Part shown: piece after piece, positions 57,961-64,000 of the stretch
Numbering within the stretch: position 1 is the stretch's first letter
Layout: every line of letters begins with the position of its first letter
Source: Axinella damicornis
Taxonomy: Eukaryota; Porifera; Demospongiae; Axinellida; Axinellidae
Length of the DNA: 64,000 nucleotides
Direction of reading: 5' to 3'
Assembly (NCBI GenBank): GCA_963931865.1
Contig: OZ007513.1
Coordinates: forward strand, 4,743,168 to 4,807,167
Translations under genes and position numbers: made by a program
Notes under the pieces: generated by a model
The model's database searches: none
What the model was told of the DNA's origin: nothing
What the model saw: only the letters and a program-made list of their open reading frames with translations

Positions 57961-58490
57961 ATTCAGATTTGGAAATTACCTGCGCAAGTTTGCTTAGTGT
58001 CACCAGACCATGAGATAGAGGATGATAAATCTTGAAACTCTCGCATTCAGAAATATGGTATTCATCACATCTTCTAGGAACGCTAAGTATATTCACTTCT
58101 TTCCCGGTTGAAGATTTCAGGAAGGTGGTTTAATTGGTTGAGACTGAAGATTCTGGAAATCATGGAGATGAGAAGCTTGCATTGAGGTTGTACGCACATC
58201 CTGTCATAAGCAGCAACAATATTGAGCAATGCCCGTAATTCAGCAGGAGAGCCAGCAACCACAGCCAGGTCATCCGCGTACATTGGAGAACCCCAGTTTG
58301 CATTATGACGTGATTCATGAGCTGTGATTGACTTCAATGAAAGGTTGCTCAAACTCCATATTTGAGTGTATCGGATGTATTCACCACTGTCCCAGAAGTG
58401 AGCACAAGGTGGAGCTGTAGCTTCACTGAGGACCCACACTCTCTGGAGCTCAAGGATGGGCTTAATAGAAGAATAATTTTGTCTTAGCAC
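57961..58490 (-). pseudogene. LINE reverse transcriptase fragment with YADD motif
   Basis: NWGSPMYADDLAVVAGSPAE (minus strand, about 58240-58300) carries the RT YADD box. LNQLNHLPEIFNRER follows and links to the array LINE segment. It is the only place in the array where the LINE RT core survives. Confidence 0.75.
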
Positions 58491-58499
58491 GCAATCTGC

Positions 58500-60040
58500 A
58501 CCAAGGGTGTAACTGCTACTGAAGTCTTTATTTGCGTATATATAGCTGCATGCTTTGCTCAGCGAACTGAGGATGATAATGGATCTTCAGGATGGAACAG
58601 TCCAAGACCAGCAATCTGCATCAGTGAGTACCCATGGTTGTCCAAGTAACATAAATGCAAGATCAGAGAGAGTTCAAAGTGCTGTAACTGACGAGCAACT
58701 GACTAATAGATTGGATGCCATCAAACAAGCGGCCTTCTTGACCACCAGGCAGAGCAAGAACCAAAACCAAACTACGGAAGCGTCAAATCATGCGATGCCG
58801 AACGCGAATGGAAGATCAGAGTTCCTTCTGAAGCACAAGGCCCAACCATCAAGGATATAGTAGCCGGAATCCCAAGCCAGCATGATCAGCAACCCTCCGC
58901 AAGTTCGTCACCAACCATCTCCCCTGTAGAGTTGCTACCCAGTTCCTCTACCACTTGTCCCAGCTCAGCTGCTGCACGGTCTTAACTAATTTGGGGCACA
59001 CAGGAGAGTGACATCAGGAAGGTGGTATATATATCCTCTTGGTGTGTTGTCCAACACATGTCAGATCCGACATATGGAATGAAAGAGATACTTATTGGAG
59101 ACTGTTCTACAGGTAGAGCAGAAATGGAACCAAGCTTGGTAGGACGACTGCTGGATCCTCCTGAAATCCCTCCAGCAAATCTATCTTGCCCAGCGACACC
59201 ATTACAGGCTCCCAATTGGCCCAGCCTCTACACCTCAAAGTACCGAACCGAACCACTTCCATCTAAGCCCAACCATGTTCACCATGCTAACTCCCAGCAG
59301 AGTGGACAGTGATCAGCCCGACGTAACTACCAACACTTCCAAAGAACCCCTCGGAGATGTAGTCTCCTCTCCCAGACACTTCCTGGGACACCCAACCCTG
59401 ATCTCTGCTGCAATACTAGTTTATTGGTTTGACAAGTTGCTGCATGGCCCAATCCTAGACAGTGCACAGCTGAGTGGTGACATACCGTTACTGCAGAAGA
59501 GGAGTACATCTCCAGGATTGACCTCCACTCAGTCAGCACCCCAAGTGGGCCCAGCTGAAGTCTCTCCAAGGGTTGCCCCCCACCCTGCAGTTATGCCTCT
59601 CAGTTAGCCAAGGCATGCAGACTCGGCTGCAAAGATCATCAGATGCCTTGGGAAATCCCATAACCGGAAGAAGGCTACTACACCTCACATTTCACTGCGG
59701 TAGCCCAGCTACAATTCTTTCTAGTGGCTGGCCAATATCACTCTCCAGACCCTCCTCTGCAGCAGAGCTACTCCCTCCCACCAATGCTGCCTCACTCTGC
59801 ACCAACATACCTGTTGTTAGTACAACATGGCCTCAACTGCAAGCTTCTTCATCTCCACCGTCTTAGCCACATACTTGTCTGTTGAACTGAGCCAAGAAAA
59901 GCTACAGTCAAGTATGCGGCTAAGAAAGCGGGCCCGGGGATGAACCTAAATACACTGTATGTGTAGACCGAATTGTGGAGCAATCGGACACTGTGGACTG
60001 TTACTATTTTATCTAGCTCTGTGTTTGATCTCCCCTCTAC
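58500..60040 (+). other. Region with open frames but no recognised gene
   Basis: Plus-strand frames at 58555-58860 (with LTNRLDAIKQAAFLTTRQSK) and 59022-59612 are Pro/Ser/Thr-rich and could be gag-like remnants of a retroelement. No domain supports this. Confidence 0.3.
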
Positions 60041-60044
60041 CAGA

Positions 60045-60215
60045 GTTCCCTACTCCGAGAGATGGCTGCAGAGGGCACCACGAAGCATCTTGAGCCAGCT
60101 GCTGGTGGCCGAGCTGCTCATCCTGTGGTACAACCCACTCACCCATGAGGCCGCCCACCTCAGGAACGTCCTCGGAGTCCTATGCACAAGGAACAGGACA
60201 CAGGAATGAGAGCAT
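60045..60215 (+). pseudogene. Condensin subunit CAP-G-like exon with frame changes
   Basis: Three successive frames together follow the CAP-G (condensin complex subunit 3) HEAT-repeat segment: MAAEGTTKHL, then QLLVAELLILWYNPLTHEAA with HLRNVLGV, then SYAQGTGHRNES. The animal family pattern is AAEGLAKL...LILLWYNP.TEE...LR..LGVFFP.YA. Two indels in about 120 bp indicate a pseudogene or sequencing errors. An AG (CTCTACCAG) precedes it. No other CAP-G exon was found nearby. Confidence 0.5.
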
Positions 60216-60872
60216 ACTTCCACTACAAGTAATCGAGTTGATGAATGAAAGTTTCATGCAGTTCTAAGTTCCAGTCGTAGTGGTTGAAATGATGGCTGAA
60301 AGATCGTCTCGTGCTCTGCATGGAGTGACAGTACCCAGCCGTTCACGGGTAAGCAGCGCTACTTGTAATACCCTCATTCCCAACCCACACGTCCTGCAGT
60401 GAGAACTTGTTGGTGGGAACGACCCTGTGAGTGGATGAAGCAACTTTCTGCTAACAATTCCCAGCACTCGGAAAGGGGAGAGAACTCTTCTCCCCCTTCC
60501 GAGGGCCTGGAAACGAGGCTACTTCATGCTTAGCATGCTGCTTGTTATAATCATACGGTGCGTATCGTAGATTCCAAAGTTTGGGGAGGATACATGTACA
60601 CCCACTACAACCACAGTACTGGTATTCTGTTGGTTGGTTGGTTGTAGGAGACGTGGAGGTACACACGTTAGGAGTCCATATTCCAGTGGAAGTAAGACCC
60701 TGGATATCACATCTCCAGGATTTGGTTAAAATTCCATATTCCAGTGGAAGTAAGACCCTGGTTATCACATCTCAAGGATTTGGAGGAGGGCAGCAGTAGA
60801 CGGTTTTCGGAGGGGTCTGTCCTAGCTACTATGGTGTGTTGGTTTACGAGGTTTGGGGACCTGTATCTACAC

Positions 60873-60924
60873 CTCATTCCCAGGCGCTCTCCTCAAAAAA
60901 AACGGGGGGAGGAGAGAGCCTGGT
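60873..60924. repeat. Short foldback element
   Basis: CCAGGCGCTCTCCTC and GGAGAGAGCCTGG pair around an A-rich loop. Family of 12310-12360. Confidence 0.6.
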
Positions 60925-61750
60925 AACATTCACAAGAAAAGCTGTCAACTTCCAGCGCCTGGATCTGGTGGAACCAATCAGATTACAAAACTATGTGAAC
61001 ATGTGATTATTTTGTAGGTGTTTACCTTTACTGCTACTGCCGTGCTAACGCACGAATTGTAGACTCAGAACGTTCCGGGACAGAGTACCTCTCAATGGTT
61101 AAGGCTGATGACAGTGCGTAGGAGAGGGCCATTGGTCTGATCTTGCTGTTCACTGCTGTTTGTTTGCAGGACCAGCTCGCTCGTCGTTTGTCGCCACTCA
61201 CAGGATCAACAGTTCACAAGGTGAGCTGTCGTGGTTTGCTGTCTCGGACCACGGTGAAGGTGGAGATGCCTTGAAAGCGAAGAGCAATATTGTGTGACTG
61301 ATTTGTAACTCACGCAATATTACCACGAATGTAGGAACGTCCTTCGTTTATCACATGAACAATGATGTGCTGGAAATTGACAGCCAAATGTTACCAGCTA
61401 GGCTCTCTCTTCCCCCTGGTTTGGTTTCAGAAGACTAGGAAATGCTTTTGGCAAGCCACTTGTGAACCTTCATGTGAACTTGGTCCACTCCAAGAGGTGT
61501 GGGGTTAGCGACAGGGGAAGTGAAGTGAGGTTCAGTGCACAGAGGTCGAAATAGCATGCGATCATCGGTCAATTTCCTTGCATTTAGCTAAAATGACCGC
61601 ACACTAATGCACTTGTTCGGTAGGCGCGACCGATCAACGTGCATGAATACAATCATCTAAGTGCATGACCCTGGTTCGAATCTGCCAATTTCTTTTTTCT
61701 CTTTCTTTATGAATGAGTTCTAGTCAGCCAAATTCTTTTTTTCCCAATAC

Positions 61751-62369
61751 CAAGAGCGCATAAGTAGATCACGCCCCCGGAGTAAGAGCGTGTAACTTCA
61801 ATAGGCGCCCGCAGTGCAGGCGGAATACTTGAGTTGTACTAAAAATAGAACATCCGGTTGCACCTGAAGCCGTACGGCGGTAATTGTGACTGCGTTAGCG
61901 AGGTGCGAAGATCTAAATGGCTAGCAATTCGGCTCCGGCTAAGCTTATTTGAACCTATAACCCACCGTGGCGTGTCGATGTCCTCCACCTCCAGCCTCAG
62001 GTAAGAACATCCACACAATAACCGTTGTTGTGACGGTTCGAGTAGACTAGGTTTAATATAGCCTAGCCTCGTACCGCCTGGGTACGAGGCTAACTAGGTT
62101 AGCCTTTAGCACAACCGTAGAGCGTTCTCTGGTAGCTGTCGCTGTCGCTTCCTGCCGTCACTTGGCTAAGAACTACACAGCTGCGCACAACAACACAGAA
62201 TAATGACCATGGTGTCGCCGCTCTAGTCAATTATCACGCGGCGGAAAGAATCACTACAAGTGTTTAGACACGCTATAGCTATTTTTGGTACAACTCATGT
62301 ATTTTGCCCGGTTTGAATTTCCCGGAAGTTACACGCTCTTACTCCGCGCGACCTACTTATGCGCTCTTG
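61751..62369. mobile_element. Non-autonomous relative of the P-like transposon (619 bp)
   Basis: The terminal repeats start CAAGAGCGCATAAGTAG and continue with GGAGTAAGAGCGTGTAACTTC-like sequence (core GAGTAAGAGCGTGTAACTTC), parallel to the 8.47-kb element (CAAGAGCGCATGATG ... GAAGAGCGTGTGAC). GTACTAAAAATAGAACA also matches. CCAATAC and TCAATAC flank it (61744-61750 and 62370-62376), 6 of 7 identical in a 7-bp register. A small palindrome lies at 62064-62095. Confidence 0.82.
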
Positions 62370-62429
62370 TCAATACACATATACACACAACCAACATGGA
62401 TTTGAATCTAGCATGGAGAACACACTTCA

Positions 62430-62530
62430 TGCTCTTTTGATTTTTTGGGGGTGACAGGCATGACCTAGCATATTTTGTAAATGACCAATCAAAATCTAAA
62501 GTGCTAGGACATTTGACTGCTCAACACGTA
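62430..62530 (-). repeat. Uninterrupted copy of the sequence flanking the 33.2-34.4 kb element
   Basis: On the minus strand this reads TTGAGCAGTCAAATGTCCTAGC followed by ACTTTAGATTTTGATTGGTC (cores quoted), colinear with the joined flanks of the element at 33212-34405. It acts as an empty-site reference. Confidence 0.6.
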
Positions 62531-62568
62531 ATCCTTATTAGACCTCTGAGTGCTACCGAGAGGGGGGG

Positions 62569-63028
62569 CTAGGCTAGTAGAGAGGGTTCAGAATTAGTGG
62601 TTGCTGCCGTTCCGTTATCATGGAGGGACGGTGGTTGATAATTTTCTTTTGAGTTGCAACAGGTGTAGGTGACCTCGTCCACCCTTCCCTCCGAGTCCAC
62701 AGCATGGTACTCCACCATTTTCTGGAGGAAGTGGAGGTTGTACTCTTGAAGCAGAACCAATTTGCCCCAGGGAGCCAGCCATTGGTCTTCATACAATGTT
62801 TGCCATGATACCACTTTTTGCCACTAAACCATCAGTGCTGGCAAACAGCGAACACACAATGCAGTGTAGTGCAGCATAGTTTTCGTCTATCTTGTCTCGG
62901 TTTCTCTTTGCACTCTGATGGGGAAAGTCGACTACAGCCTTCTCATTTCCCAGATAGTGGATCAGTGTTACAGTGTTGCTGATTTGTTGGCTAGCAGCTG
63001 ATAGCCATATACTCTTTTTGAGGGCCAA
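62569..63028 (-). CDS. Unidentified exon-like segments
   Basis: LLQEYNLHFLQKMVEYHAVD with SEGRVDEVTYTC (62650-62780) and KKSIWLSAASQQISNTVTLI with HYLGNEKAVVDF (62880-63020) look protein-coding on the minus strand. The family is not recognised. The first segment has a decayed, poly-C-interrupted duplicate at 63055-63215. Confidence 0.35.
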
Positions 63029-63118
63029 TTTTCAAGACTGAAACTAAAGCTTGGGTTGTAACAGGTGTAGGTGCCTCATCCAGCCTCCCTCCGAGTCAGG
63101 TGCCTCGTCCACCCTCCT

Positions 63119-63147
63119 CCCCCCCCCCCCCCCCCCCCCCCCCCCCC
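63119..63147 (+). repeat. Poly-C tract
   Basis: A run of about 29 C residues within the duplicated exon-like segment, which destroys its frame. Confidence 0.95.
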
Positions 63148-63287
63148 TTACACTGCTTTACACTCAAGCATTTACTGGAGGAGGTAGAGGTTGTTCTCTT
63201 GGAGCAGAACCAGTCATTAAGTGCTTGTTTCGGGCACTTCAACATATCTCCTTTCTCCCGTCCACTGGGAAAGGCCTCATGTGTATA

Positions 63288-63872
63288 TCAATTTACACGT
63301 AATATTATGTAGATGTTACAAATAGACTGACCAAGTAGGATATCCATCTTCTCCTTGGACACTATTTGCCGCTGTGGTTTTCCAGGCTTGGTCAGAGCAC
63401 TGGACTGTGTCCTCGACTCTTGTGCTGTGAAGAACTCTGAGAGTGATTTGTTCCTCATTTTGTATGGAGTGCTTGCCTTCTTGGATACTCTCAGCTTGCT
63501 AGCATTGACCATCAAGTTTCGGACTTCCTGCACATGGCAGTAGGGGACACGGGAAATAGTGTTGCCATTGAACCAGGTGTAGGTGACCAGATCTGTCACT
63601 ACAAGCAATTTGTTGCACTTTTCCTCCAGGATATTCGTCCAGATTCTGACCCTCCTTGCTCTCAATATCCTCTTGGATGCCACAGTGAACTTATTGTTGT
63701 CGTACTTGTCATTGAAGTACACAACTTCGGCAATGTCCATGTCAAAAGTTAGTTCAGCTCTGGGTCTCTTTGGCGTGTAGGCTCTGACTTGAGAAGGGGG
63801 GCTGCTCACCACCAGGATGCCGTGCACATGGCAGTAGAGGGGCACAGGAAATGGGTACGCCAGCACTGCCAT
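63288..63872 (-). CDS. Unidentified protein segment with an adjacent decayed duplicate
   Basis: An open minus frame with RAELTFDMDIAEVVYFNDKY, RRVRIWTNILEEKCNKLLVV, TYTWFNGNTISRVPYCHVQE and a basic region KLRVSKKASTPYKMRNKSL. The segment NILEEK...YCHV is duplicated at about 63820-63945 with a stop and frame change. The family is not recognised. The gene may continue beyond the window. Confidence 0.45.
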   Translation of the reverse strand: MAVLAYPFPVPLYCHVHGILVVSSPPSQVRAYTPKRPRAELTFDMDIAEVVYFNDKYDNNKFTVASKRILRARRVRIWTNILEEKCNKLLVVTDLVTYTWFNGNTISRVPYCHVQEVRNLMVNASKLRVSKKASTPYKMRNKSLSEFFTAQESRTQSSALTKPGKPQRQIVSKEKMDILLGQSICNIYIILRVN

Positions 63873-64000
63873 GGCACCGGGTGTGCCAAGTCACTTCAAG
63901 CAGCTAGTTTGTTGCTCTTTTCCTCGAGGATATTCGACAACAAACAAAAATTGATCACAGCTGAGAGCTGTGTTGATCCAGTAAACAAAACTCATTATGC

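Noticed and set aside
61160..61220. Possible 17-codon exon between TTTGCAG and GGTGAGC
   Set aside because: The splice signals look good, but the peptide (DQLARRLSPLTGSTVHK) is too short to identify and no neighbouring exon supports it.
61590..61690. Possible tRNA or tRNA-derived SINE, because GGTTCGAATC occurs at about 61673
   Set aside because: No acceptor stem, D arm or anticodon arm could be folded around it. Only the B-box-like motif is present.

Overview
The window is eukaryotic nuclear DNA. It has split genes with GT-AG introns of 1 to 3 kb, CA and poly-C microsatellites, many foldback (MITE-like) elements, and relics of LINE, Ty3/gypsy, Helitron, hAT, P-like, Mutator-like and Tc1-like elements. 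The host genes (plastin, a group A bHLH factor, a condensin CAP-G-like fragment) fit an animal. A marine invertebrate such as a sponge or another early-branching lineage is likely, but the sequence alone does not fix the species.

Layout: 1-4.7 kb is repeat-bearing upstream DNA. 4.73-19.57 kb is one complete plastin/fimbrin gene (+ strand): ten coding exons join in frame to 617 codons, with two EF-hands and four calponin-homology domains; its introns hold several MITEs. 19.6-27 kb is repeat-rich, with candidate exons of an unrecognised + strand gene. 28.28-28.78 kb holds a single-exon bHLH gene on the - strand. 30-34.4 kb contains Helitron and Tc1-like relics and two tandem arrays.

The main object is at 34.54-45.59 kb: a five-level nest of DNA transposons, four of whose levels have readable target-site duplications (TSDs) or flanking dinucleotides. 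A hAT element (8-bp TSD) has its transposase frame split by an 8.47-kb P-superfamily-like element (7-bp TSD). The P-like element carries an apparently intact seven-exon, 835-codon transposase and a convergent second gene of unknown function. An intron of that second gene holds a 3.3-kb element with CATGCATG-rich ends, which contains an element with a 9-bp TSD, which contains a small element with an 8-bp TSD. A sister element of about 500 bp lies alongside the last two. A 619-bp non-autonomous relative of the P-like element lies at 61.75-62.37 kb, also with a 7-bp TSD register.

45.7-47.2 kb is a long-TIR foldback element (8-bp TSD) carrying a Mutator-like insertion (9-bp TSD). 47.3-58.5 kb is an array of decayed gypsy pol and LINE segments, all in - orientation, repeating the same chimeric junctions about six times. 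58.5-64 kb has a frameshifted CAP-G-like exon, the small P-like relative, and tandemly duplicated pieces of an unrecognised gene. No tRNA, rRNA or CRISPR array was found.
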